Part shown: positions 48,481 through 59,953 of the stretch, piece by piece
How positions within the stretch are numbered: the first letter of the stretch is position 1
Layout: every line of letters starts with the position of its first letter
Assembly: GCA_033439255.1 (NCBI GenBank)
Contig: CM065879.1
Coordinates: forward strand, 1,840,501 to 1,904,500
Length of the DNA: 64,000 nt
Origin: Hericium rajendrae
Lineage: Eukaryota; Basidiomycota; Agaricomycetes; Russulales; Hericiaceae
Reading direction: 5' to 3'
The notes under the pieces: generated by a model
Told to the model about the DNA's origin: nothing
The model's database searches: none
Seen by the model: the letters and a program-made list of their open reading frames with translations, nothing else
Translations under genes and position numbers: made by a program

Positions 48481-51400
48481 TCATTCGCGGGGACCGGTGC
48501 GGACACTGTGCGGGTCGTAAGCCAAGGCCAGACCAGACAAAGCAGACGAAACAAACGCACCAAAATCACCAAAGTCGGAGCGGTAGCATATCATATCCCA
48601 GCCCTCGCTCTGCATCCTGCGCACGCGTTCCTTATTCATCCTCCAGCGCACGGTTCCCTTGGGCATATCGAGAACCTCGATCGCAGTGACGATGTGGATT
48701 TGCCCGACGGGCGGCTGCATCTTCCCGTTCAGGATCTCGCCCAAGTCCATCGTGATTTCGTGCGGCGTGAGGCCGGCGGAAGACTTGTAGAACAACAGAC
48801 ATCCGACGGGGTCGAAGTTCGGCATGATGGGTATATTGTACAAGAAACCTTTCTCCACGGCGGCCTCGAACATGCCGATCGCCGCTGCGTCACACGCGAA
48901 GCCCGCCGGCAGGAGCAGTGGGAAGGGTATGGCTTCGTAGGCGATGGCGAAGATGTTTTCGAGCTCGGCGAGCCAGGGATCGAGGCGGGCGCGATGCCGC
49001 GGCACGCGCGTGTTCATGTCTGAGACCGGAATGGGGAATCCCTTTCGGTAGGGCGCGATCTCGGTGATAAGGCTGTCGTTGAGGATAGTCTCGATGAAGT
49101 CTGAGAGCCAGTGCGCGGGGAATCCGATACTGTGGAGATGCACAAGAAGGTTGACGAAGGCAACCACGTTGTTGGGGAATCGCACACGGAATCGGACATG
49201 CAGAGTTTGCTGGGGTGGGACCAGGATATTCATCAGAATCCGGGTGAGCCAGGTGCGGACTTCATCGCGAGAGGCGAGCTCCTTGAGGGGGCGCGGATGG
49301 GGAAGATGTGCGAGGCGAATAGACCCATAGATGGGTTCCATTTTAACGACGCGGCAGCCCAGGTATCGTGGTATGTCGACAGCACGCAGAAGGGTGTAGC
49401 TAGTGATATACGATAATTAAGTGCCTCGTATACGCATATGGTATAGATACTTACGTATGGCAGTACTCATCGTTGCTGTTCCATATACCGGTGTTTAGCA
49501 AGCAGTTGCATGCGACTTCTGGTTCTATCACAGTGTCAGGCCGTAGATTCGGCAGGACGAAAACCGCAGTGTTGAGAGGGCCATGAGTGTAATCACTGGA
49601 TCGCAACGAAGTCAGCCGCCTCCCTCCATCATGAATGCAAGACAGGCGACGAACGGCACGTTGCTAAGCCATGTCCTGGTGAATGACCTCGGGAAATCAA
49701 CCGGTCGGGTATGATCTCCATTCAGCTTCATCTTTGATAATTCCTGCGTCAGTTCGCCTAGGATCACTTCCAATGTCAGCTTGTCGCCCATGGTCCTCAG
49801 AGCGTCAATTACGCCGTCGAAAAACTGAGAAGCAGAATTGAAAGCAGCACTGTCCGTCTTGTCGAAACCCTCTCGAATATTGAAATCGCCATTGAAGTTG
49901 TAGAGCGACCTGACTGATTGGAACACATCGAGCTGCTTGAGATTCGGGTAGCCAGCTGAGCCAAGCATGCGGTGCTCTTCGTTGACACCATCCTACAGGC
50001 GAAGGGCATTACTGGACCGGCTCTTCTGATACTGTCTAAAGCCACTTACAAAGAACGTGAGGTTCGGCTTCCAATCCGAGTTTATATGTGACTTGACCTG
50101 AGCAAGTACATGAGGGATATATTCATGCAAAGACCTTTCACTTACCTTCTGAAGGAGGCCCTTGGTTGGCTTCTTGTGTTCTATCACCCCTTTGAACAAT
50201 TCCCTGAAACCAGGATGCCGCTTCCTGAGCTGGCGAGGAGGCATGAAGCACTGAACCATCTTGAACCACTCTTTCTCGTATGCAAATTGGATCGTCGGGC
50301 CCTTCTCCATCAGCTCCACGGCCTCGTCCAGATACGCGTCTCGACGCTCCGCGAGGATCTTTTTGTTCTGCTCTGGCGTCTTTCCAGGCTCTGCAAGCCC
50401 TATTTCCGTAAGTTGCTCTTCGGTCATCGTGTCAATGAGTTCGCTAATTTCTTCACGCCTTTCGAGACAGTTCTCATGGTATTTGTCCTTGAATGCGCCC
50501 GTGATCAGCGGGTTATTGAGAAGCATGTCTTTCTCGTCGATGATGTGATGGTGAGAAAGCATGGCCTTGGTGGACTTCTCCTCCGGGAATTTGGTCCAGA
50601 AGTCTAAAATTTCTAAGATGGGTGGAATAGAGTCCTCGACGACGTAAAGCCAAGGTGGCAGGCGAGGAGGCTTCTCCGTCAGACGTGAGCGGAGTTCTGC
50701 TACGACTTTCTGGTATCTGGACAACGGTACATAAGCGAGCCTTCAAGAGATTTCAGGCGGATTTACCTGTCCCAACAGTAAGAAGGGATTATGATAGCCA
50801 AATAGACGAATGCGATGGTGGCCTTGATTTCGGCGACAGTTTCCTCGTCGTACTCATTTTCTATCAGATCGTTCAGTAGCAGAAACAGGCAGAGATCGCG
50901 GGCCAAAGAGGCCGGATGAATGTCCAAAAGGGTCATGTGAACCTTGAGAGCAGCTTGTCTCGACTTGTTCAGATCCTTGTATGCCCTCAGAAGGCCGATC
51001 AATGAGCCAAAGACTTGGCGAGCTGTGTGAGATTTGAGCAGCAGGTTCGCTCGGCGCTCAATGTGAAAACCGTACCGTCTCCACAGCCACCGAAGAGAAA
51101 GTTCATATGGCCCAAATCCTTCACAGGCATTTCTTTGAGTTTGAGCGGATTGGGTTCTGCAGCTCCCCAGTCATCAACGAGAGACATGATTTCATCTGTA
51201 CCGACCTTTATTGGACGATGGTCAATAGAAAAGTACCACTCCCAAAGCAAGTTTAGCGACATACAATATAGTATTCGAGAGTAGGATCTCTAAGAACACG
51301 TTGATGAGCTTATTTAGATGTGAAATTTTGTAAGACAAAAGTTACGCACGGCCTTTTCTTGAAGATTGGCAGGCGTGACAGCCTGGTGCGCGCGTCATTA

Positions 51401-51984
51401 GATTCGCGAGTGACGCGATCCATTTCATCTCGACCGATATCCCAGTACTTCCACGCTTGAAGATGCTCTGGAGATAGCTTTGATCCATCGGTCATGTCGC
51501 GTGTCGGGAAAGCGCGTATCTCTTCAATCAGGTTACTGTCGCGTTGCAGTTGTTCTGGCGAGATGGATCCTTGGCGAGCGGCATGGCTCAAAGCCTTCGC
51601 AAGCCTCGTCGAAAGCCGTGCTGCGAGGGAAGCATTTTTCTCCTCAGGCATCAGCCTCCAGGACCTGAAGATTGCGTCGCAGCATCCAGCGTAGTCTCCC
51701 AACTCGTAGAAAGATGCACTGAGATTGGAAGGGTAAACCGGGTCTTTGCTTTCGAGCTTTTCAGCCTGTGATATCAGGTCAATGCCATAGAAACGGCACG
51801 TATAGAACAAATCGCTGACCTTTGCATATAGTTCTACTGCCCTATCGCCGCGCAAAAATCACGAACGACGCGTGATTTAGCACTTCATGACGGGTCGCCG
51901 TCAGTAGCAGATATACGCACTTGGCTATTTGTCCGGCTTTGAAGGCCACATTCCCTTTTTCCTTCCACTGGGCCGCTGTTGCCA
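48481..51984 (-). CDS. Large TPR-DUF4470 protein
   Basis: A family of this layout is frequent in Agaricomycetes; its role is unknown. ATG 51984 starts MATAAQWKEKGNVAFKAGQI, the first TPR helix pair. Further TPR-like text is SNLSASFYELGDYAGCCDAI. The DUF4470 domain follows (LKEMPVKDLGHMNFLFGGCG, DARQVFGSLIGLLRAYKDLN, LHPASLARDLCLFLLL-like text). The long C-terminal part includes VRSLYNFNGDFNIREGFDKT, RSFTRTWLSNVPDYTHGPLN, AVFVLPNLRPDTVIEPEVAC, YLGCRVVKMEPIYGSIRLAH and WRMNKERVRRMQSEGWDMIC. The stop is at 48481. About ten introns; the protein is roughly 980-1,000 residues. Many relatives carry a MYND zinc finger, but I saw none. The LINE 3' end lies about 150 bases upstream of its ATG. Confidence 0.8.
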
Positions 51985-52135
51985 TCTGCGTTCTGTGAAG
52001 GATGGATTTTGATATCAAATGGCCCTGTGAGGATGTCGAGTGGACGACTTGCAGAAGTTGCGACGCGTAATTCGAGTGTGACGCGTAACGAGACGCGTTG
52101 ACTAGGCGCCCAGATTTAGCGCCCCGTCATGCTCT

Positions 52136-52137
<2 letters not shown>

Positions 52138-52183
<46 letters not shown>
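52138..52183 (-). repeat. Poly(A) tail of the LINE
   Basis: A run of 46 T on the plus strand is the A-tail of the minus-strand LINE. It marks the element's 3' end. Its length suggests a young insertion. Confidence 0.9.
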
Positions 52184-52184
<1 letters not shown>

Positions 52185-52359
52185 GAAGAGCCATATGTTG
52201 TAGTGGCAGTTATATTATGCACGCATAACTCGAACCCCACTAAGACGGCATAAAGCGTGCCAGGGGGCGCTGGCACGATCCGAGGAGAAAATGCGCAAAC
52301 GCACGAATGACTATACGTCGAACAGTGTGGGGCTTTCAGCAGGCAGAAGGGGAATCCCA

Positions 52360-52892
52360 TTAAGTAGGGCCTTCAAACCGCCTAATACCCACTAAAACCT
52401 CAGGGCTGTGGTACCAACCCTCCACCGGAGCTGAGAGGGTGCTCTGCCAGGTGTTTTTAACAAGCTTTTTAGCTTTAGATGTACGTAGAAGGCGACAAGC
52501 AATAATGCGATCAACAGTGAGACGATCCGAGATTGCACGCATCCAGCGACGGGTTATTTCAGTTGGAGAATGTGGGGGATGACCTTGGACTGTGCATTCA
52601 CAGCGAAGTACCCATATAAGGTACGCCGATTCAGAGATTAGGATGCGAAGTAGGCGGGATGCGCCGGGTGGAGCACGGCCGTTAGGCGATGGGGAGGTAA
52701 GGCAACCACAACCAAGGAGGATGCCAAGTGTGATCAGTGGCCATGTGTTAGCGCTATGGGGCCACAGAGCTCTGGCGAGCGTCCAGATGAGAGACTGGGC
52801 ATTGTGCGGGCATTCCGTGAGGATGTGGGTCATGGATTCATCAGGCGCTTGGCATGCCGCACATCGTGCCCAAGTTTCGTATCCTGGGATGT
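52360..52892 (-). pseudogene. LINE ORF2, C-terminal piece beyond the Gypsy insertion
   Basis: The first codons after the insertion continue the LINE frame with PGYETWARCAACQAPDESM, then THILTECPHN, a zinc-binding pattern (Cys-x2-Cys, His, Cys) seen at the end of many LINE proteins. The frame ends with VLVGIRRFEG-PT and TAG at 52360. The following 180 bases to the A-tail are 3' UTR. After allowing for the inserted length and the 5-base duplication, this piece is in frame with the RNase H part. Confidence 0.85.
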
Positions 52893-53702
52893 TGTCAAGA
52901 CTCGGTCGTAGACAGCAGAGAACCACCCAAGTCACCAGCGATGATGGGAGCGAGAGAGCAGAGAGCGACTAGCAGCGCAGTGACCTGTATTGGAGGTACA
53001 GTACGGTACAGACGAAATGGACAATCTAGAAAAATAGGCGAGCGACAGGGAGCCTATAAGTACTGGGACGACAATGGGAAAAGAACAATGGACACCATAA
53101 CGTGTCGAACAATAGAGTGAGAACAATGGTGGCCAAAAGGAGAACAATGGGAGGGAGAACAATAGGATGTCCCAAAGGGGAACAAGGGCATGGGTGAAGG
53201 ATAGCCCCAGGTCATGTGAGGAAGTGAACATGTGATGGGGCTGCTGGAGCACATGACCGACGCTGTCAAGACTGGGTTCAGGGGAACAGTGAAGCCATCC
53301 AAGTCACCCCAAGGGATCAAGGATCAAAGAGCAGAGGATGTCATAGAGAGTAGAGACAGGCTGAGAATGTCTAGGGTACAATGGGACTGGGTAGTCAAGT
53401 GGACAAACTGAAGAAGCCAGTCAGGAAGGTAGCCCTATATATACTGGAAGGATAGCCCAAAGGGGAACAAGGGATATCCTGAAAGGGGAACAAGGGGAAG
53501 GGGAACAAGGGATGTCCCAAAGGGGAACAAGGGATATCCTAAAGGGGAACAAGGGATATCCTAACAGGGAACAAGGGGACATAACAAGGGAGTGTCCATA
53601 TAGGGAACAAAGGGAATGAAGAAGGCCAATGGGTGATTCATGACAGACGCGATGCCTTGATGGCAGAGAAGAAGGCGGAGAGAAATGGAGCGATCCGTGA
53701 CA
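52893..53702 (-). repeat. 3' LTR of the Gypsy element
   Basis: About 810 bases, bounded by TGTCAAGACTCGG and GATCCGTGACA on the plus strand. It contains a tandem-repeat block at about 53450-53600. It is longer than the other LTR. Confidence 0.9.
53450..53600. repeat. Minisatellite inside the 3' LTR
   Basis: Units of roughly 20 bases built on AAGGGGAACAAGGGATATCC repeat imperfectly about seven times. Related GGGGAACAAGG or GGAGAACAATGG words also occur elsewhere in both LTRs. Confidence 0.8.
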
Positions 53703-56700
53703 TCACCCCCTCTCTAAGACGCACTTTCGCCTGGAGTGCATGATGAGCATGGACGGGATCGAGGTAGATGAGTCCACGAAGATTGGGAGCCTTGAGTGCA
53801 TGCGGATGGCGGGTGTAGAAGTCGGTGATTGCACCATGGGCATTGGAAAGGGAGGTACGTGAAAGCCACTGATTTTCTGAATCAGGGTAGCCTGCCCATT
53901 TGACGAGATATTCAATGCCGCGTTTGTTCTGAGTGAGACGAGCATCGAGGACAGACTCAACTTCGTACTCTTCCTCACCCTCCACAAGGTCAGGTGGTAG
54001 TGCAGGGAAGTTGGGACCATGAGCATCGGTTTCCTTGTAAGGGGACAACAGGGACGTGTGGAACACCGGGTGGATACGCCAGGTGGGTGGTAGCTTCAGT
54101 CGATAAGAGACTGGGCCCAGGACGTCAGTGATTTCGAAAGGTCCCAGGCGTCGATCAGCAAGCTTAGCTTTGGGTCGTGTGGTTTTGATGTTCTTGCCAT
54201 CGAGCCAGACCTTGTCGCCAACCTGGAAGTGGATGGTGTCATGCATATGGTCCTGGTTGTTGCGCTTCATGAGATCAGCAGCTGTTTGAAGGCTGGCCTG
54301 GACCTCAGTGCGAAGTTGTTCGAGGTGACGGAAACGATCCTCGACGGCGGGTGTAGACGATGTGGGGTTGACAGTGGGGATGGCAGTGGGAATATAGCCG
54401 AGGAGCATTTCAAATGGAGCTCGGTTAGTGGCGCTGTGGATACGGTGGTTGTGCGAGAACTCAGCGTAAGGGAGCCATTGGACCCAATCATCCTGACGGT
54501 AGTTGCAGAAGGTACGAAGGAACTGCTCGAGTTCTTGATTGACGCGTTCTGACTCGCCATCGGTCTGTGGATGATAGGCGGTGCTGAGGGAGGACTTGAT
54601 ACCAAGTTTGTCAAAGACGCCACGCATGACTTTGCCTGCGTACTGTGGGCCACGATCAGAGATGAGGCGTTCCCAGAGGCCGTAGTTCCGATAAATCCTG
54701 TCAAAAAGGATGTCGACTGTGCCATCACTGGTAATGGTCTCGTTACAAGGAGTGAAGGAGACGTGCTTTGTAAAACGGTCGACGATCACATTGATGGAGT
54801 CATAGCCTTGGCATTCTGGGAGTTTGACGATGAAGTCCGAGGTAATGTCTTGGAAGGGACGGGTAGGGATGGCATTGGGGATTGTTTCAACATGGGGGCG
54901 GTGATTTTGAACCTTGGTGGCCTGGCAGGTAGCACAGCCATTGACATAATCACGAACAAAGACAGACATACCGGGCCACCAGTAGTTGCGACTGAGGAGC
55001 TCATAGGTCTTGTAGCGTCCGGGGTGACCAGCCATGGGAGTGTCGTGATGCAGCTTGACGATATCTCGCCGAAGGTCCTTGTCAGCAGGGATGTAGACTT
55101 TGCCACGAAAGAGGATGAGGCCATCCTCGTAGTTCCATTCTTGGAGGTTCTTGACGAGGGAGCGAGGACCGTTGTTCAGGATCACGTCAAGGGCTTGAAC
55201 GACCTCAATATCCTTGGTCTTGGCATTGCGAATGCATTGGCGAAGATCAGCATTGCCAATGGACTTGACAGCAGCTGGACGTGTAGCACGGATCTGGAAG
55301 TACTTGGGGTCGAGGAGGACACGATCGGAGTTGTCATCGTCCACCCCCTCTCTATGGTCAGGTCGTCTCGACATGGCATCTGGCCGGTGATGAATACCGG
55401 GCTTGTGGATCAAGGTGAAGTCGAAACGAGTGAGGAAGAGAGCCCAGCGAGCCTGACAACGACTCAGCTTTTGGGCAGACTTGAAGTATTCCAGGTTCTT
55501 ATGGTCGGTCCAGATCTCCACAGTATGGGGAGAGCCTTCCAGGTAGTGCCGCCAGGCTTCGAGGGCACAGATGATGGCCAGGAGTTCCTTGTCATAAATG
55601 TCGTAGTTGCGTTCAGGGGCAGTGAAGGCCTTGGAGATGTAAGCAACAGGGTGCCATTGCTCGTCCTCCTCGCGCTGGGATAGGATACCTCCTGTGGCAT
55701 AGTCTGAGGCATCGACCTCAACCAAGTAGGGTTTGGACGGGTCAGGCATGATAAGGACTGGGGACGAGGTGAACGCAGCTTTAAGAGCCTCAAAGGCATG
55801 TTGACATTCAGCAGACCAGGCCCAAGGATGGTCTTTCTTGGTAAGGTCAAACATGGGACGGGCGACTTTGGAGAAGTCCTGGATGAAGCGTCGATAGAAG
55901 TTGCCAAAGCCAACAAAGGACTGGACATCCTTGACGTTATGGGGGGCAGGCCATTCAGCGATGCCTGCAACCTTGACGGGGTCCATGGCAAGTGTGTTAT
56001 GGGAGACGATGAGACCGAGGAACTCAACGGAGGGCTGCTCGAAAGAGCACTTCTCTGGTTTGAGGAAGAGGTCATTGTCCTGGAGGCGTTGGAGGACCTT
56101 GCGCACAAGGTCGCGATGTTCTTCGAGGGTTTCGGTGAAAATGAGGATATCGTCCATGTAGATGACGACTTTGCCTGTGTCGATGAGATCCTTGAAAAGT
56201 TCATTCATCATTCCTTGGAACGTGGCAGGGGAGTTTGTAAGACCAAAAAACATCACCAGGGGTTCAAAGAGACCGCGGTTGGTTTTGAAGGCGGCTTTCC
56301 ATTCGTCGCCCTCCTTGATGCGAACGTTGTTGTAACCCCAACGAACGTCCATCTTGGAGAAGACTTTGGCACCCTTGAGCTTGTCAACGAGTTCAGAGAT
56401 GAGGGGCAGGGGATATTCATTCTTGATGGTGCCCTTGTTGAGGGTGCAATAGTCCTGGACGGGGCGTAGTTTTCCATCTTTTTTCTTGATAAAGAAGAAG
56501 GGACTCGCCATAGGGGATTTGGAAGGATGGATGTAGCCTTTTTTGACCTGGTCATCAAGGAACGAATCGAGGTCCTCCTGCTCAGTGGGAGCCATGGGAT
56601 AGACCTTGCATGAACGGGGTTCAAAACCATCTTTCAGGTCGATGGCGTGATCCCAAGGGCGACGTTCAGGAAGGCAATGGGAGGATTCCTCATCGAAGAC

Positions 56701-57081
56701 GGGTTGGAAATCCTGGTACTGAGGGGGAACCATCTCAGCAAAGGACTTCTCCGCAACATGGGCGGCCACACGCTCAGCCAGTTTCTGAGCATTGGTGAAA
56801 GAGCGACGGATACGGATGGTATGTTGGTAGTCTGGGTCGTCATCTGGAGGGGGTGGTGTGTCCCAGTCAGGGAGAACACCAGCTAGACGAAGGCCCTCTT
56901 CAACCCAGTCATCATCGACGTTAGGTCGCGGGTCATCATCCTCGGTAAACAGACATGCAGGGACTTTGGACAGGTGGATGCGGCGAAGACGGACACCTTG
57001 GACTCGGCGAGCGGGGATCACGTATTTGGGAAGTGGGGCAGGAACAAATGGCGGGGGCAGTGGGAGCAATGGAGGGGGCAA
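53638..57081 (-). CDS. Gypsy pol: reverse transcriptase, RNase H, integrase, chromodomain
   Basis: This is one long frame of a fossil LTR element. Visible parts are the reverse transcriptase with YMDDILIFTETLEEH, RNase H (LVEVDASDYATGGILSQ), the integrase with its His/Cys zinc region and the core motifs DFIVKLP and YHPQTDGESERVNQ, and a C-terminal chromodomain (YEVESVLDARL, EYLVKWAGYPDSENQWL), which places it among chromoviruses. The frame extends into the 3' LTR. Confidence 0.92.
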   Translation of the reverse strand: MPPPLLPLPPPFVPAPLPKYVIPARRVQGVRLRRIHLSKVPACLFTEDDDPRPNVDDDWVEEGLRLAGVLPDWDTPPPPDDDPDYQHTIRIRRSFTNAQKLAERVAAHVAEKSFAEMVPPQYQDFQPVFDEESSHCLPERRPWDHAIDLKDGFEPRSCKVYPMAPTEQEDLDSFLDDQVKKGYIHPSKSPMASPFFFIKKKDGKLRPVQDYCTLNKGTIKNEYPLPLISELVDKLKGAKVFSKMDVRWGYNNVRIKEGDEWKAAFKTNRGLFEPLVMFFGLTNSPATFQGMMNELFKDLIDTGKVVIYMDDILIFTETLEEHRDLVRKVLQRLQDNDLFLKPEKCSFEQPSVEFLGLIVSHNTLAMDPVKVAGIAEWPAPHNVKDVQSFVGFGNFYRRFIQDFSKVARPMFDLTKKDHPWAWSAECQHAFEALKAAFTSSPVLIMPDPSKPYLVEVDASDYATGGILSQREEDEQWHPVAYISKAFTAPERNYDIYDKELLAIICALEAWRHYLEGSPHTVEIWTDHKNLEYFKSAQKLSRCQARWALFLTRFDFTLIHKPGIHHRPDAMSRRPDHREGVDDDNSDRVLLDPKYFQIRATRPAAVKSIGNADLRQCIRNAKTKDIEVVQALDVILNNGPRSLVKNLQEWNYEDGLILFRGKVYIPADKDLRRDIVKLHHDTPMAGHPGRYKTYELLSRNYWWPGMSVFVRDYVNGCATCQATKVQNHRPHVETIPNAIPTRPFQDITSDFIVKLPECQGYDSINVIVDRFTKHVSFTPCNETITSDGTVDILFDRIYRNYGLWERLISDRGPQYAGKVMRGVFDKLGIKSSLSTAYHPQTDGESERVNQELEQFLRTFCNYRQDDWVQWLPYAEFSHNHRIHSATNRAPFEMLLGYIPTAIPTVNPTSSTPAVEDRFRHLEQLRTEVQASLQTAADLMKRNNQDHMHDTIHFQVGDKVWLDGKNIKTTRPKAKLADRRLGPFEITDVLGPVSYRLKLPPTWRIHPVFHTSLLSPYKETDAHGPNFPALPPDLVEGEEEYEVESVLDARLTQNKRGIEYLVKWAGYPDSENQWLSRTSLSNAHGAITDFYTRHPHALKAPNLRGLIYLDPVHAHHALQAKVRLREGVMSRIAPFLSAFFSAIKASRLS

Positions 57082-57704
57082 GGTGGGGGGAGCAGTACAG
57101 CAGCGGTACTGAGGACTGGTGGACGAGGGGCTGATTGGCGGCGTTCTGAGCGAGTGGACAGGTTTTTGACCGGGGGCTTATTCAGGGTGCAAGAGGGAGG
57201 GCAGCGAGTCATGTCAACACGACGAGAGACCCAATCAATTTCAGGGTTGTGTTCCTGTAACCAATCGGTCCCAAGGATAATGTCATAGTCGCCAATATCA
57301 ACGAGATAGAACTCAGCTGTCTCCTCATGGAAGGACGTCGAGTCCTTGGCGTAAATGCGGATGTTCTGGTTGACGGAATAGCGGACCCAGCCCATGATGT
57401 TTTCGGAGTTGTCCACGTTACGAACGGGAAAGGGTTTAGGGAGTTTCTTGAGGGGGAACTGGTGTTTCTTGGCAAACTTGGGGTGCATAATGATGCCTTC
57501 TGCACCACTATCGAGAAGTGCCTCAGCGTCGATTTGTTTCTTGATCGGGGCAGTGATAATCTTGGCCTGGAGCGTAATGGATGGTGTCTGACGGTTGGGT
57601 GTGATAGCGGACATGTGCAAAGATGATGGATACGATTGCTCACAGGGGTCGGATAGTACAGAGAAGCGATTCGACGGATCAAAGAAATGTTTCTTGCCAC
57701 CCAC
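57018..57704 (-). CDS. Gypsy protease region
   Basis: This reading frame of the fossil LTR element has the aspartic protease motif ALLDSGAEGIIMHPKF and a second conserved block DYDIILGTDWL. It overlaps pol slightly in a different frame, as is common in this family, where frameshifting or similar recoding is known. Confidence 0.85.
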   Translation of the reverse strand: MGGKKHFFDPSNRFSVLSDPCEQSYPSSLHMSAITPNRQTPSITLQAKIITAPIKKQIDAEALLDSGAEGIIMHPKFAKKHQFPLKKLPKPFPVRNVDNSENIMGWVRYSVNQNIRIYAKDSTSFHEETAEFYLVDIGDYDIILGTDWLQEHNPEIDWVSRRVDMTRCPPSCTLNKPPVKNLSTRSERRQSAPRPPVLSTAAVLLPPPCPLHCSHCPRHLFLPHFPNT

Positions 57705-57727
57705 GGACGACGTGACTGGGGGGCGCT

Positions 57728-58960
57728 TTAAAAACCCTCAACCATATCCTTTAATGCAGCCTTTGCCTCTTCCCTCTCTTCCTCGCTCAAGTCCTTCAAC
57801 TGCGACGATAAGTTGGCGATGGACCTGTTGATGGCGGGGACAGCAAGGGCGGCGGCTGCATCTTCTGGAGCTACTCCCGGGGCAGAGCCGGTTTCTAGCG
57901 CTCGGACACGAGAGGTTGGGGCACGGGGGTTGGAGTCGGCATTGAGGGGGCAGTCGCAGAAGCCATGGCCCTTCTGGCGGCAGCGGAAGCAACCGCCCTC
58001 ATGCCTGAGGCGCTCACGGTCAGGCTCCGAGAGTTTGGACAGTGGGGCACCTGTAGCAGCGACTGTGCGGGATCGGCCAGTAGATGTGGACTGAGGGGAG
58101 CGAGTGCTCACCGGGGTGCGCCCAGTTGTAGGGCGGGGACTCTGGAACCGGGTGCGCATGAGGTAGGCAGCATTCCTGTCACGGGCCCTTGCCTTCCACT
58201 CAGCCAGGGTGGTGGGCGTGGGGTAGCTGCGCTGGCAATCATCGCGCAGGGCGCTGTTGAGGCCATGCAGGAACCAGTCGATCAGGGCCACGTCATTGTA
58301 GCCGGTGCGAGGGGCAAAGGACTCAAACTCGGTGATGTAGTCAACTACCGGTCGTGTACCCATCTGGAGGGTCTGGATAGCATGGGAGGCATCCTTGAAG
58401 TCGTCAAGGGGAGAGAAGTCCAAGTTGAAGCGAGTTCGAAGGGCGGTGAGGTTGGCGTAATGGGGAACATGAGCTGGAGATGTTTTTGCAGCCACGAGAT
58501 CGTCATCCTCAAGGATCTCCTCGACGCGCTGGGTGGCCCACTGGCCGGCGATAGGGCCCTGGCAGAGGTCGAGGAAGAGGGAGATCTGGGCGGTATCATC
58601 TTTATACCAGGTAGAGTTGGCGCAAAGGAATAAGCGAATACGCAGCTGGAATTCCTTGGACTTGGAACGATCTCCCTCAAAGGGAGCAGGTTTGACGCCG
58701 ATCTCAGGGTTGGACATGTCGATGGATGGCTGAACAGGGGGGGCTGTGGCAATGGTTGGTTTGACGTTGACGGTGGATGTCGATGCAACAGTGGCAACGG
58801 GTGGAGCAGGTGAGGGGACTGGTACTGGGGTAGGCGTCGAAACAGGTGGTGGTGGTGGGGCCTGAAGGGTATCGAGGCGGGTAGCTTGTTGCTGAGCGAG
58901 ATTCTCTATAACTGCTTGAGAGAGTGTGAGTTCTGCAGTGGTTAAGAAGAGGGTACTGGC
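57728..58960 (-). CDS. Gypsy gag-like protein
   Basis: Gag-type frame of the fossil LTR element. It shows a retrotransposon-gag domain (PAPFEGDRSKSKEF, ALIDWFLHGLNSALRDD) and one zinc knuckle (CFRCRQKGHGFCDCP) near its end. The upstream border is approximate, in a Pro/Thr-rich stretch. Confidence 0.8.
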   Translation of the reverse strand, partial: ASTLFLTTAELTLSQAVIENLAQQQATRLDTLQAPPPPPVSTPTPVPVPSPAPPVATVASTSTVNVKPTIATAPPVQPSIDMSNPEIGVKPAPFEGDRSKSKEFQLRIRLFLCANSTWYKDDTAQISLFLDLCQGPIAGQWATQRVEEILEDDDLVAAKTSPAHVPHYANLTALRTRFNLDFSPLDDFKDASHAIQTLQMGTRPVVDYITEFESFAPRTGYNDVALIDWFLHGLNSALRDDCQRSYPTPTTLAEWKARARDRNAAYLMRTRFQSPRPTTGRTPVSTRSPQSTSTGRSRTVAATGAPLSKLSEPDRERLRHEGGCFRCRQKGHGFCDCPLNADSNPRAPTSRVRALETGSAPGVAPEDAAAALAVPAINRSIANLSSQLKDLSEEEREEAKAALKDMVEGF

Positions 58961-59953
58961 CTGCCAAAACCACAGGTCACTTTCTTCTACGAGGCTGGGT
59001 CTCCAACTGACTACAAGCCGATTGGTGTCGGAGCGGTATGCGTAGTAGTTGTTGGTTACCGGGTTGAAGGTAATACCTGGGGGAACAACAAGTGGGGTGG
59101 TGCGAGCAGGGGGAGAATCTGCACTAGGAAGGGCGACGGTGGGAAGCGGCGGGGTAGCGGGGTGTTGGCAACGGTGTTCTGTAGCTGCGACGTCGAAGTC
59201 GTTAAGCTCGAGGTCTGCCTGGTTGTCACGATCGGCGAAGTACCACTGTGCGGGACCGTCATTGTCCTCGTCCAGAGTGACGAAGTCTATTCGAACGATG
59301 CCAGAAAGGGTGTAGATGAAGTATTCGTCGAGCGAGGCAAAGACGCCGAGTGGGTATGGTTCTGTGGTCTGGAAACGGGGGTCGGTGGGATCAATGGTGA
59401 GGTCTAGAAGAAGTCAGCCGCGACTGGGCGACGACCAAGAGCACGAGGGTACAGGGGGTCCGAGTACGGGTTTCTGAGGAATCGGTGGCCGAGGCGTTCT
59501 CTGGCCCACACAGGCTCAGGCGAGGGTTCGGGGGTGAAGAGACCTAGTGTGCAAAAGGGGAACGAGGTCGATGGTAGGATACTTGCAGGGGATCCTCGGT
59601 TGGGTTGGCGACAGTGGTAAGCGATATCCGAGGCACCGAACGTGAATTCTTGCAAGTCGACGTCAAAGGAAACTCGAATTCGAACGTATAAGGCAATGGA
59701 GATAGCACCTGCACGTGGTTTCCACGACCTCAATCGAAACCAAACTCCTTCGGCTTCCCAACGCTTCACAGCACAATAGCGGAGGAGGGGGATGAGTGCA
59801 CTGCCCTCGATGGTGTTGGCGATGGGAAAGGGGAGATGAGGTTGATGGAATGGATGTCGGGCAGTGAATATGTCGGCGGTGAAGGGTTCAAAGAAGAAAG
59901 GTATGATGGGCGATAGTAGGGAGGTGAGGCGGGTGTATGAGAGATTGTCCAGG

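Noticed and set aside
54229-56469. Long plus-strand frames opposite the Gypsy pol gene (up to 370 codons).
   Set aside because: They are antisense shadows of the pol frame with no domain of their own.
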